Of a stretch of DNA of 12,392 bases, positions 1-6,948 are shown one piece after another. The notes under the pieces are model-generated. The model was not told the origin of the DNA and made no database searches. It worked only from the letters and a program-made list of their open reading frames with translations. This stretch comes from Marmoricola sp. (GTDB lineage: Bacteria; Actinomycetota; Actinomycetes; Propionibacteriales; Nocardioidaceae). Where the stretch lies: NCBI GenBank assembly GCA_030151765.1, contig JASLCW010000056.1, positions 1-12,392 on the forward strand, in the 5' to 3' direction. A program made the translations under genes and the position numbers. Within the stretch, counting starts at the first letter, position 1. Each line of letters begins with the position of its first letter.

Positions 1-195
1 ATGGTCAAGGCGGCCCTCTTCGGCTATCTCGCGGCCATCGTCGGCGCCTACAAGGGCCTCAAGGCCGGCGGCGGGCCGAGCGGCGTCGGCCGCGCGGTGA
101 ACGAGTCCGTGATCGTCGCCTTCATGCTGCTCTTCTTCCTCAACTCGATCCTGACCGCGCTCTACTTCCAACTCGTCCCGCAGAACGGGTTGTGA
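1..195 (+). CDS. yrbE4A: YrbE4A, Mce-system permease subunit, C-terminal part only
   Basis: This is the last 64 residues of an MlaE/YrbE-family integral membrane permease; the gene begins upstream of the window. The ATG at base 1 is probably an internal methionine, because family members are roughly 250-290 residues. What is visible is a hydrophobic start, the loop GLKAGGGPSGVGRAVNES (the family's conserved cytoplasmic Gly-rich segment before the last helix), and a final transmembrane helix around residues 37-57. In Mce importers two YrbE proteins form the inner-membrane channel that works with six Mce proteins and an MceG-type ATPase. The stop is 7 bases before the yrbE4B start, so the two are co-transcribed. 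Assignment to the A subunit rests on position directly before yrbE4B. The class-4 (sterol) label is inferred from the neighbours. Confidence 0.85.
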   Translation: MVKAALFGYLAAIVGAYKGLKAGGGPSGVGRAVNESVIVAFMLLFFLNSILTALYFQLVPQNGL

Positions 196-202
196 TGCGC
201 CG

Positions 203-1084
203 ATGACCGAAGTTGTCGAGGAAGTGGAGCCCCGCGAGCCCTTCGCGCGCCAGGCTGCCAATGTCGGTGCTGCGCTGGTCAAGGAGCAGCGCACCCGCCT
301 GGAGGAGTACGGCGACCAGCTGCTCTTCTACGCCAAGGCGCTGGCCTGGACGCCGCGCGCCGTACGCCGCTACCGCCGCGAGATCTGGAACACCCTGGCC
401 GAGGTCGCCTTCGGTGCCGGCGGTCTCTCCGTGATCGCCGGAACGGTCGGTGTGATCGCCTTCCTGGCCTTCTTCGCGGGCACCGAGGTGGGTATCCAGG
501 GCTATGCCTCGCTGAGCCAGATCGGCGTCGCCAAGTTCACCGCCTTCATCTCCGCCTACTTCAACACCCGCGAGGTGGCCCCGCTGGTCTCCTCGATCGC
601 GCTGGCGGCCACCGTGGGCTGCGGCTACACCGCCCGGCTCGGTGCGATGCGGATCGCCGAGGAGATCGACGCGCTCGAGGTCATGGGAGTGCCCTCACTG
701 CCCTTCCTGGTCACCACCCGGATGATCGCGGCCTTCCTCGCCGTCATCCCGCTCTACATCGTCGCGCTGCTGGCCTCGTACCTCTCGCCGCGGCTGATCA
801 CCACGCTGATCTACCACCAGTCGTCCGGCACCTACGACCACTACTTCCTGCAGTTCCTGCCCCCGATCGACATGATCTGGTCCTTCTGCAAGCTGATCGT
901 GCTGGCCGTGGCGATCATTCTGATCCATTGCTATTTCGGCTACACCGCCTCGGGCGGTCCCGCCGGAGTGGGCCAGGCCGTGGGCCGCGCGATCCGTACG
1001 TCGATCGTGACCGTCGTCGTCGCGGACTTCTTCCTGACCTTCGCGATCTGGGGATCGACGACCACCGTGAGGATCACGGGGTAG
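203..1084 (+). CDS. yrbE4B: YrbE4B, Mce-system permease subunit
   Basis: A 293-residue MlaE-family permease, the second membrane channel subunit of the Mce importer. A charged N-terminal segment (about residues 1-60) is followed by about five hydrophobic segments, near 70-92, 127-142, 172-195, 225-247 and 270-287. The family signature is clear: REVAPLV at 123-129, then AMRIAEEIDALEVMG at 148-162, the cytoplasmic loop thought to contact the ATPase. The late motif GYTASGGPAGVGQAVGRA resembles the loop in YrbE4A. YDHYF followed by WSF resembles what I recall of mycobacterial YrbE4B. The start ATG at 203 lies 7 bases after the yrbE4A stop with no strong Shine-Dalgarno, which fits coupled translation. 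The N-terminus has about 15-20 more polar residues than I would expect for the family. The mce4A start follows 4 bases after the stop. Confidence 0.9.
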   Translation: MTEVVEEVEPREPFARQAANVGAALVKEQRTRLEEYGDQLLFYAKALAWTPRAVRRYRREIWNTLAEVAFGAGGLSVIAGTVGVIAFLAFFAGTEVGIQGYASLSQIGVAKFTAFISAYFNTREVAPLVSSIALAATVGCGYTARLGAMRIAEEIDALEVMGVPSLPFLVTTRMIAAFLAVIPLYIVALLASYLSPRLITTLIYHQSSGTYDHYFLQFLPPIDMIWSFCKLIVLAVAIILIHCYFGYTASGGPAGVGQAVGRAIRTSIVTVVVADFFLTFAIWGSTTTVRITG

Positions 1085-1088
1085 CGCG

Positions 1089-2228
1089 ATGCTGGTCAAC
1101 ATCGTCCACGACACCAAGCGCGAGCATCGCAAGCTCGCGTTTGCCGGCATCGCCTACCTGACGGGCATGGCGGTACTGATCGCGCTGTCGATCGCGATCT
1201 ACCAGAAGGTCTTCACGCCGGTGACGATGGTGACGGTCCACGCCGACCGCGCCGGCCTGCAGCTGGCCAAGTTCGGCGATGTCCGGATGCACGGCGTGCT
1301 CGTCGGCCAGGTCCGTTCGATCAGCCAGAACGGCACCCAGGCGGTGATCAAGCTCGGGCTGGACCCCTCGGCGGTCAAGGCGATCCCGGAGAACGTCGAC
1401 GTGCGGATCCTGCCGACCACGCTCTTCGGCCAGAAGTACGTCTCGCTGATCGACCCGGCGCACCCGGACTCGCAGCGGATCAAGGACGGAACGGTCATCC
1501 CGGCCGCGCGGGTGCAGACCAGCGTGGAGCTGGAGTCGGTGCTCGCCAAGCTCTACCCGCTGCTCACCGCGGTCCGTCCCCAGGATCTCGACGTGACGCT
1601 CAACGCGCTGGCCTCGGCGCTGAGCGGTCGCGGCGAGGAGCTCGGGACGATGATGACCGACCTCAACGACTACCTGCGCACCTTCAACGTGCACCTGCCG
1701 ACCCTGCGCACCGATCTCAAGCGGCTCGCCGATGTCTCGCACACCTACGAGCTGGCCGCGCCGCAGCTGGTCGACCTGATGCGCAATGCCACGGTGACCG
1801 CCCGGACCGTCTCGTCGCAGCAGAAGGAGCTCAGCGGCTTCTTCGCCAGCGTCGCCACGATGTCCGACACCGCGACCAACATCCTCGGCAGCAACGAGTC
1901 GGCGATCGTCACCGAGGGCAAGCTCGCCGTACCGCTGACCAGGCTGTTGGACACCTACTCGCCGGAGTACCCCTGCCTGCTCAAGGGCCTGGACCGTACG
2001 ACGGACCGCCTGAACCAGATCTTCCAGCACAGCCGCGTGTCCCAGACGATGACCCTGGCCGGTACCCAGAAGCGTGCCTACAACCGCAGTGACCGGCCGG
2101 TGTACGGCGAGGTCGGGCATGGCCCCTGGTGCCTCGGCCTGCCCTATCCGAAGGAAGGCTTCCCCTACCCGTACCACCCGCTCAAGGACGGCACCACCAT
2201 CGACAATCCGCCGGCGGTGAAGCCATGA
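1089..2228 (+). CDS. mce4A: MceA-type substrate-binding protein (Mce4A-like)
   Basis: First of six Mce proteins, 379 residues. Residues 16-38 form an uncleaved-looking signal anchor. An MlaD/Mce beta-barrel domain spans about 44-124 and contains GDVRMHGVLVGQV and ILPTTLFGQKYVSL, the usual Mce strand motifs. A long helical region (about 140-270) follows, then a proline- and tyrosine-rich C-terminus with the motif GPWCLGLPYP typical of MceA proteins. Mce proteins form a hexameric, tunnel-shaped assembly carrying lipids across the periplasm to the YrbE permease. Class 4 (cholesterol/sterol) is inferred from the linked fdxD, hsd4A and KstR site, not from this sequence alone. The start ATG is 4 bases after the yrbE4B stop. 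The stop TGA (2226-2228) is also the first bases of a 72-bp intercistronic repeat, so this junction, unlike later ones, is not a direct overlap with the next mce gene. Confidence 0.9.
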   Translation: MLVNIVHDTKREHRKLAFAGIAYLTGMAVLIALSIAIYQKVFTPVTMVTVHADRAGLQLAKFGDVRMHGVLVGQVRSISQNGTQAVIKLGLDPSAVKAIPENVDVRILPTTLFGQKYVSLIDPAHPDSQRIKDGTVIPAARVQTSVELESVLAKLYPLLTAVRPQDLDVTLNALASALSGRGEELGTMMTDLNDYLRTFNVHLPTLRTDLKRLADVSHTYELAAPQLVDLMRNATVTARTVSSQQKELSGFFASVATMSDTATNILGSNESAIVTEGKLAVPLTRLLDTYSPEYPCLLKGLDRTTDRLNQIFQHSRVSQTMTLAGTQKRAYNRSDRPVYGEVGHGPWCLGLPYPKEGFPYPYHPLKDGTTIDNPPAVKP

Positions 2229-2296
2229 GCGAGCTTGCGAGCGAAGAGATGACACAGCCGCCTGGGCGCCGAGGGCCGACGGAGGAGGCCCGATGA
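2225..2296 (+). repeat. 72-bp intercistronic coupling repeat, copy 1
   Basis: This unit fills the whole gap between mce4A and mce4B. It starts at ATGA, where TGA stops mce4A, and ends at ATGA, where ATG starts mce4B. The 20 bases at 2226-2245 (TGAGCGAGCTTGCGAGCGAA) are identical to 11442-11461. The 3' part, GCCGACGGAGGAGGC, matches the second copy at all but one base and supplies the Shine-Dalgarno GGAGGAGG (2281-2288), 4 bases before the mce4B ATG. The middle (about 2246-2273) is not conserved. The block AGCGAGC-TTG-CGAGCGA is a mirror repeat rather than a hairpin. The unit length and both boundary overlaps are the same in copy 2. This is seen directly; origin and function are inference. Confidence 0.85.
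2225..2296 (+). CDS. possible 23-residue micro-ORF coupling mce4A to mce4B
   Basis: An ATG at 2225 opens a 23-codon frame ending at TGA 2294-2296. The peptide begins MSELASEEMTQPP and ends GPTEEAR. It overlaps the mce4A stop by four bases (ATGA) and the mce4B start by four bases (ATGA), so a ribosome terminating on mce4A could reinitiate here and be delivered to mce4B. The second repeat copy encodes a peptide of the same length with the same first seven residues (MSELASE). No membrane segment or known domain is visible. The act of translation may matter more than the peptide. Whether it is translated cannot be told from sequence, hence the low confidence. Confidence 0.3.
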   Translation: MSELASEEMTQPPGRRGPTEEAR

Positions 2297-3432
2297 GCGC
2301 CCGGAACACGAAGACCACGCTGGCCGCGATCAAGCTGGGCATCTTCACGATCGCCTCGGTGCTGGTCACCGGGCTGCTCGCGGTGATCATGGGCCACTTC
2401 ACGCTGGGCGGCCAGCACACCTACAAGGCCGTCTTCAGCAGCGCCAGCGAGCTGAAGAGCGGCGACGACGTGCGCATCGCCGGTGTCTCCGTGGGTGATG
2501 TGAAGTCGGTCGACCTCTACCAGGGCGACAAGGCACTGGTCACCTTCAAGGTCAGCTCCGACGTACCGATGACCGAGGCCTCGGGCGCCGAGGTCCGCTA
2601 TCTCAACCTGGTCGGCGACCGCTATCTGGCGCTGAGCCAGGGCGCACCCGGTGCGGCGCCGCTGCCGGACAATGCCACGATCCCGGCCAACCGGACGACG
2701 CCGGCGCTGGACCTGACGCAGCTCTTCAACGGCTTCCAGCCGCTCTTCCAGGCGCTCACCCCCAAGGACGTCAACGAGCTCTCCATGAACCTCGTGCGGG
2801 TCCTGCAGGGGGAGGGCGGCACCGTCCAGGGCCTGCTCGCCCGTACGGCCTCGCTCACCAACACCCTCGCCGATCGCGACCAGCTGGTCGGTGAGGTGGT
2901 CAAGAACCTCTCCGGGACGATGCAGATCGTCGACTCGCGGCACAAGCAGCTCACCCAGCTGCTGGTCCAGCTGCGCGGCTGGATGGGCAATCTGTCGAAG
3001 GACCGCTCCGCGATCGGCGCCTCCTTGCAGAACATCTCCGGCCTGACCAAGCAGGTCTCCGACCTGGTCACCCGGGCGCGCCCGTGGGCCAAGCAGGACA
3101 TCGCCGAGCTGCGCCGGGTCTTCGCGATCCTCAACAAGCCGAAGAACCAGAAGGTCGTCAGCGACACCCTCGAGCGGCTGCCCACGACCCTGCGTCGTCA
3201 GGCCCGGATCGGCACCTTCGGCTCCTGGTACAACTACGACCTCTGTGACTTCACCGCGCACTTCACCCTGCCGAACCTCGTGGACCTGCTCCCCGATGCC
3301 CTCGTCAAGAGCCCGTTGATGACCGGACTCAAGCCGCTCTTCGACCAGCTCGACACGGCCCGCAAGACGATCGAGAAGCAGATCAACGACAACGCCTCGG
3401 TCTACAGCACCGCTGAGAGGTGCAAGAACTGA
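2293..3432 (+). CDS. mce4B: MceB-type substrate-binding protein (Mce4B-like)
   Basis: Second Mce protein, 379 residues. It has an N-terminal signal anchor at about residues 13-34 and an MlaD domain at about 43-120 (SGDDVRIAGVSVGDV, then VRYLNLVGDRYLAL). A long alpha-helical segment runs from about 140 to 290. The C-terminal region contains FGSWYNYDLCDF, matching the FGSWYNY-x-LC motif I associate with MceB proteins. It is expected to be one of six different subunits in the periplasmic Mce tube. The start ATG at 2293 is backed by the strongest Shine-Dalgarno in the operon (GGAGGAGG at 2281-2288), which belongs to the upstream 72-bp repeat. The stop TGA (3430-3432) shares one base with the ATG of the next gene (TGATG). 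The C-terminus (AERCKN) carries a Cys outside the conserved motif. Confidence 0.9.
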   Translation: MSARNTKTTLAAIKLGIFTIASVLVTGLLAVIMGHFTLGGQHTYKAVFSSASELKSGDDVRIAGVSVGDVKSVDLYQGDKALVTFKVSSDVPMTEASGAEVRYLNLVGDRYLALSQGAPGAAPLPDNATIPANRTTPALDLTQLFNGFQPLFQALTPKDVNELSMNLVRVLQGEGGTVQGLLARTASLTNTLADRDQLVGEVVKNLSGTMQIVDSRHKQLTQLLVQLRGWMGNLSKDRSAIGASLQNISGLTKQVSDLVTRARPWAKQDIAELRRVFAILNKPKNQKVVSDTLERLPTTLRRQARIGTFGSWYNYDLCDFTAHFTLPNLVDLLPDALVKSPLMTGLKPLFDQLDTARKTIEKQINDNASVYSTAERCKN

Positions 3433-4418
3433 TGGCACGTCGTAGCGACCGACAGATCAAGCGCCTGGGCGCGGTGTGCATCCTGGTGCTCCTCGTGGCG
3501 ATGGCCGCGGCCTTCAACCTGCAGAAGTTCCCGGGCTTCCGCGGCACCCACTACAGCGCGCAGTTCAAGGACGCCTCGGGCCTGAAGGTCGGCGACATCG
3601 TCGAGATCGCGGGCATCCGGGTCGGCCGTGTCGACAACCTGTCGATCCAGGGCGACCACATCAACGTCGACTTCGACATCCACGGGACGAGGCTGCCGAC
3701 CAAGACGGCCGCCTCGATCGAGGTGCTCAACCTGCTCGGCCAGAAGTACCTCCGGCTGAGCCCGCGCGGCACCGGCGCGCTCTCGGCGGGCGACACCATC
3801 CCACTGGAGCGCACCACCTCCGGCTACGACATCGTCAGCACGCTGGACCAGTTGACGACCACGTCGGGCAGCATCAAGAAGAACCAGCTGGCCAAGGCGC
3901 TCACCACGCTGGCGGGCACCATCGACGCCGCTTCGCCGGAGGTCAACTCGAGCTTCCGCGGCCTGTCGCGACTCTCGAACACGATCGCCTCCCGCGACAC
4001 CGACATCTCGACCCTGATGGCGCGTGCGCAGCGAGTCACCAAGCTGCTCAACGACCGCAAGGGTGATCTCGTCGACCTGATGAAGAAGGGCAGCCTGGTC
4101 TTCCAGGAGCTGCTCGCCCGGCGCCAGGCGATCCACGACCTGCTGGTCAATGCCCGCACCCTGGGCGTTCAGCTGCGCGGTGTGGCGACCGACAACCAGC
4201 AGCAGATCGGCCCGGCACTGGCCGAGCTCGACAAGGCCGTGAGCTTCCTCAACAAGCGCAAGCAGCAGCTCAGCGACACGATCAAGTACTACGGCCCCTA
4301 CGCGACCATCCTCGTGAACATCATCGGTACCGGTCCCTGGTTCGACGCCTATGTGCCGAACCTCGCCGGCCTGGCCACCGGCGAGTTCCTCCCGGGCAAG
4401 AGGACGTATCCGAAATGA
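3432..4418 (+). CDS. mce4C: MceC-type substrate-binding protein (Mce4C-like)
   Basis: Third Mce protein, 328 residues from the ATG at 3432. I prefer this ATG because it forms a TGATG stop/start overlap with mce4B and gives the N-terminus MARRSDRQIKRLGAV usual for the family. An in-frame GTG at 3420 would add only four residues and lies inside the likely ribosome site GAGAGG (3415-3420). A signal anchor covers about residues 12-28. The MlaD domain covers about 36-115 (VGDIVEIAGIRVGRV, then LNLLGQKYLRLSP), followed by helical repeats to about residue 280. The C-terminus has the motif GPWFDAYVPNL. Its role is a subunit of the hexameric periplasmic lipid tube. It ends in an ATGA overlap with mce4D. 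Confidence 0.88.
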   Translation: MARRSDRQIKRLGAVCILVLLVAMAAAFNLQKFPGFRGTHYSAQFKDASGLKVGDIVEIAGIRVGRVDNLSIQGDHINVDFDIHGTRLPTKTAASIEVLNLLGQKYLRLSPRGTGALSAGDTIPLERTTSGYDIVSTLDQLTTTSGSIKKNQLAKALTTLAGTIDAASPEVNSSFRGLSRLSNTIASRDTDISTLMARAQRVTKLLNDRKGDLVDLMKKGSLVFQELLARRQAIHDLLVNARTLGVQLRGVATDNQQQIGPALAELDKAVSFLNKRKQQLSDTIKYYGPYATILVNIIGTGPWFDAYVPNLAGLATGEFLPGKRTYPK

Positions 4419-5584
4419 TCGCGCGCATCAACACCCGAGTGCTCATCGCCGTGGCCGTCGTCGTGGCGCTGGTCGGCCTCGCCCTCGCCTTCACCGGCGG
4501 CGGCGGCACCAAGACGGTCACCGCCTACTTCCCGGAGGCGATCAGCGTCTACAAGGGCACCGACGTCGACATCATGGGCGTCCGGATCGGCCAGGTGGAC
4601 TCGGTCGTCCCCGACGGCGACCGGGTACGGGTCCGGATCACGTACGACGACCAGTACAAGCTGCCCGCCGACGTGAAGGCAGCGGTCATCACGCCGACCC
4701 TCGTGGCGGATCGATTCGTTCAGCTGGCACCGGCGTACACGGGCGGACCCGCGCTGGCGAATGACGGCGAGATCCCGCTGGACCGGACCGCCGTACCGCT
4801 GGAGCTGGACAAGATCTACTCGAGCCTGGCGGACCTGACGAAGGCGCTCGGCCCCAACGGCATCAACCAGAAGGGCGCGCTCAGCGACGTGCTGCGCGCG
4901 GGAGCCAAGGCGCTGAAGGGCAACGGCGAACTCGGCAATCAGACGATCGCGAATCTCTCGCGCGCCGCGCAGACCCTCGGCGACAATTCCGACCAGATCT
5001 TCGGCACGGTCGGCAACCTGGCCAAGCTGACCAGCACCCTGCAGGCCAATGACCAGGTGGTCGGCGGCTTCATGACCCGGCTCGCGAAGGTCTCCGACGA
5101 GCTCTCCAGCCAGCGCGGAGATCTCCGCCAGGCGCTCGTGGCGATCGCCAACGCGGTCGGCCTGGTGAAGAACTTCGTGCACGACAACAAGAAGGCGCTC
5201 GTCGGTGACATCCGCAAGCTGAGCACGACGCTCGGCGTACTCGCGAAGAACAAGGACACCCTCGCCACCGTGCTCCAGATTGCGCCGCTCGGCCTCGGCA
5301 ACCTGCTCGACGCCGGTGACCCGGAGTCCGGCAGCGTCGGCATCCGGCTGCAGCTCGGTCCGACGGCCTCGTCCCTGTCGAATGTCATCTGCGATGTCCT
5401 CAAGGTCGACGCCGGTGCCTCGGGCGCGGCCGTCGAGCCCCTGTGCCAGCTGCTCAAGAATGTCCTGCCGACCATCCCGAGCAATATCGGCGCCGGTCTG
5501 ATCAACATCCCGAGCATGCCGAGCATGGGCGCCCAGGCGCCGGCCACGAGCTTCGGCGACCTGATCGCGAGGGGGCAGCGATGA
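4415..5584 (+). CDS. mce4D: MceD-type substrate-binding protein (Mce4D-like)
   Basis: Fourth Mce protein, 389 residues. The ATG at 4415 overlaps the mce4C stop by four bases (ATGA). A signal anchor spans about residues 9-26. The MlaD domain spans about 33-110 (GTDVDIMGVRIGQV, then TPTLVADRFVQLAP), and a helical region follows to about 290. The C-terminal part has LGNLLDAGDP and two cysteines in a VICDVL...PLCQLL arrangement that may form a disulphide outside the membrane. It ends in a Pro/Met/Ala-rich tail with the short tandem IPSMPSM. An RGD tripeptide occurs in the helical region (SSQRGDLRQ). RGD has been discussed as an adhesion motif in some Mce proteins, but here it sits in a repeat context (xxxxDL) shared by all Mce subunits, so I give it no weight. 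Confidence 0.88.
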   Translation: MIARINTRVLIAVAVVVALVGLALAFTGGGGTKTVTAYFPEAISVYKGTDVDIMGVRIGQVDSVVPDGDRVRVRITYDDQYKLPADVKAAVITPTLVADRFVQLAPAYTGGPALANDGEIPLDRTAVPLELDKIYSSLADLTKALGPNGINQKGALSDVLRAGAKALKGNGELGNQTIANLSRAAQTLGDNSDQIFGTVGNLAKLTSTLQANDQVVGGFMTRLAKVSDELSSQRGDLRQALVAIANAVGLVKNFVHDNKKALVGDIRKLSTTLGVLAKNKDTLATVLQIAPLGLGNLLDAGDPESGSVGIRLQLGPTASSLSNVICDVLKVDAGASGAAVEPLCQLLKNVLPTIPSNIGAGLINIPSMPSMGAQAPATSFGDLIARGQR

Positions 5585-6948
5585 AGCAACTCGTGCGTCT
5601 CCTGGTCGCCGCCATCGCGGGTGCGCTGGTGCTCAGCGGCTGTTCCTTCAAGGGCGCCTACGACCTGCCCCTGCCGGGCAAGGTGGTCGGCTCCGGTGAC
5701 GGCTACCAGGTCTCCGCGGACTTCAACGACGTCGTCAGCGTCGTGCAGCGGACGCTCGTGATGGCCAACGACGTCCCGGTCGGTCAGGTCGACTCGGTCG
5801 AGCGCGTCGGCTGGCATGCCCGCGTGGTGATGACGATCCGCAAGGACATCGTGCTGCCCGCCAACGCGACGGCCGACGTGCGCCAGACCAGCCTGCTGGG
5901 CGAGAAGTACATCCAGTTGGCCGCCCCGACCGGCGCGACGGTGGCCAGCAACGGCCGGCTCGCGAACGGCGCGGTCATCCCGCTCTCCCGTACGACGCGC
6001 AACCCCGAGGTCGAGGAGATCCTGGGTGCGCTCTCGCTGATGCTCTCCGGCGGCGGTGTCGGACAGCTGAAGACGATCAGCTCCGAACTCAACAAGATGA
6101 TGGACGGCCGTCAGTCCGATCTGCGCGACGTGCTGAGCCGGATCGAGGCGCTGGTCGGCTCACTGGACACCCAGAAGGCCGACATCATCAACGCGATGTC
6201 GTCTATCAACCGGCTGACCGCGACGCTCAACAAGGAGCAGCGCACGATCGGCGCGGCTCTCGACAGCTTCGGTCCGGCGATCAAGGTGCTCAACGACCAG
6301 CACCAGGCGCTGATGACGATGCTGCGTTCGCTCGACAAGCTCGGACGGGTCGGCGGCCGGGTCATTCGGGAGAGCAAGGACAACATCGTCGAGGCGCTCA
6401 AGCACCTCGCGCCGACACTGCGCAAGCTCGCCGATGCCGGCGATTCACTGCCACGCGGCCTGATGATGCTGGCGTCGTACCCCTTCCCGAAGGAAGCCGC
6501 CTCGCTCGCCAAGGGCGACTACTCCAACGCGCTCTTCTACATGGAGTTCGACCTCAACAAGATCCTCAAGGGCCTGGTCAAGGGCGGCAACACCGGCCTG
6601 CCTGACGTGAAGGACCTGTGTGGCGTGTACGCCGGCAGCGCCGCCGCCTGTGCCCCGATCTTCGACGCGCTCTGCTCGATCCTGCCCAACAACATCGTGT
6701 GCGGCAACGGACCGGGTACCTCGCCCTCGTCGAGCCCGTCGGTGAAGCCCAACAAGGGGCTGACCTCGACGACGCCGAAGAGCAATGCCGATGTCGCCAA
6801 CACCGTGAAGAACCTGCTCGACGGGCTCCTCGGCGGACTCGGCGGGAGTAGTGGCAAATCGCCCACCTCGTCACCGAGTTCGGGAGCCTCGACGCCGCCG
6901 CCCACCGGCCTGGCCGGTCTGCTCGGACTGCTGGGAGGCCACTCATGA
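5581..6948 (+). CDS. mce4E: MceE-type lipoprotein (Mce4E / LprN-like)
   Basis: Fifth Mce protein and the only lipoprotein, 455 residues from ATG 5581, which overlaps the mce4D stop as ATGA. The frame is open further upstream, but that start would bury the signal peptide. The N-terminus MKQLVRLLVAAIAGALVLSGC is a lipoprotein signal with lipobox LSGC (residues 18-21, lipidated Cys21). The MlaD domain is at about 45-125 (VPVGQVDSVERVG, then TSLLGEKYIQLAAP), followed by a long helical region. Four cysteines follow (DLCGVY, AAACAP, ALCSIL, NIVCGN). The last 79 residues (about 377-455) are low-complexity Ser/Pro/Thr with two Leu/Gly-rich stretches (NLLDGLLGGLGG and GLAGLLGLLGG). Lipid anchoring of the E subunit is a constant feature of actinobacterial Mce operons. 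The stop overlaps mce4F as ATGA. Confidence 0.9.
   Translation: MKQLVRLLVAAIAGALVLSGCSFKGAYDLPLPGKVVGSGDGYQVSADFNDVVSVVQRTLVMANDVPVGQVDSVERVGWHARVVMTIRKDIVLPANATADVRQTSLLGEKYIQLAAPTGATVASNGRLANGAVIPLSRTTRNPEVEEILGALSLMLSGGGVGQLKTISSELNKMMDGRQSDLRDVLSRIEALVGSLDTQKADIINAMSSINRLTATLNKEQRTIGAALDSFGPAIKVLNDQHQALMTMLRSLDKLGRVGGRVIRESKDNIVEALKHLAPTLRKLADAGDSLPRGLMMLASYPFPKEAASLAKGDYSNALFYMEFDLNKILKGLVKGGNTGLPDVKDLCGVYAGSAAACAPIFDALCSILPNNIVCGNGPGTSPSSSPSVKPNKGLTSTTPKSNADVANTVKNLLDGLLGGLGGSSGKSPTSSPSSGASTPPPTGLAGLLGLLGGHS

Noticed and set aside
195..206. Minimal frame ATG CGC CGA TGA between yrbE4A and yrbE4B, overlapping both neighbours
   Set aside because: It resembles the micro-ORF arrangement seen elsewhere, but three codons can arise easily by chance in a TGATGCGCCGATGA junction, and it has no sequence similarity to the 72-bp units.
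1074..2420. 448-codon open frame on the minus strand
   Set aside because: It is antisense to mce4A and the first part of mce4B. Its product is Arg/Asp/Gly/Val-rich without a fold-like pattern, as expected for the complement of GC-rich coding DNA.
3420..3431. GTG at 3420 as the start of mce4C
   Set aside because: It lies within the likely ribosome site GAGAGG. The ATG at 3432 gives a TGATG overlap with mce4B and the expected N-terminus.
5108..5122. RGD tripeptide in MceD as a host-cell adhesion motif
   Set aside because: The tripeptide occurs within a helical repeat pattern shared by the Mce subunits, and nothing else points to adhesion.
5443..5580. Upstream extension of mce4E into mce4D
   Set aside because: It would place 46 polar residues before a perfect lipoprotein signal peptide. 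The ATG at 5581 sits in an ATGA overlap like its neighbours.
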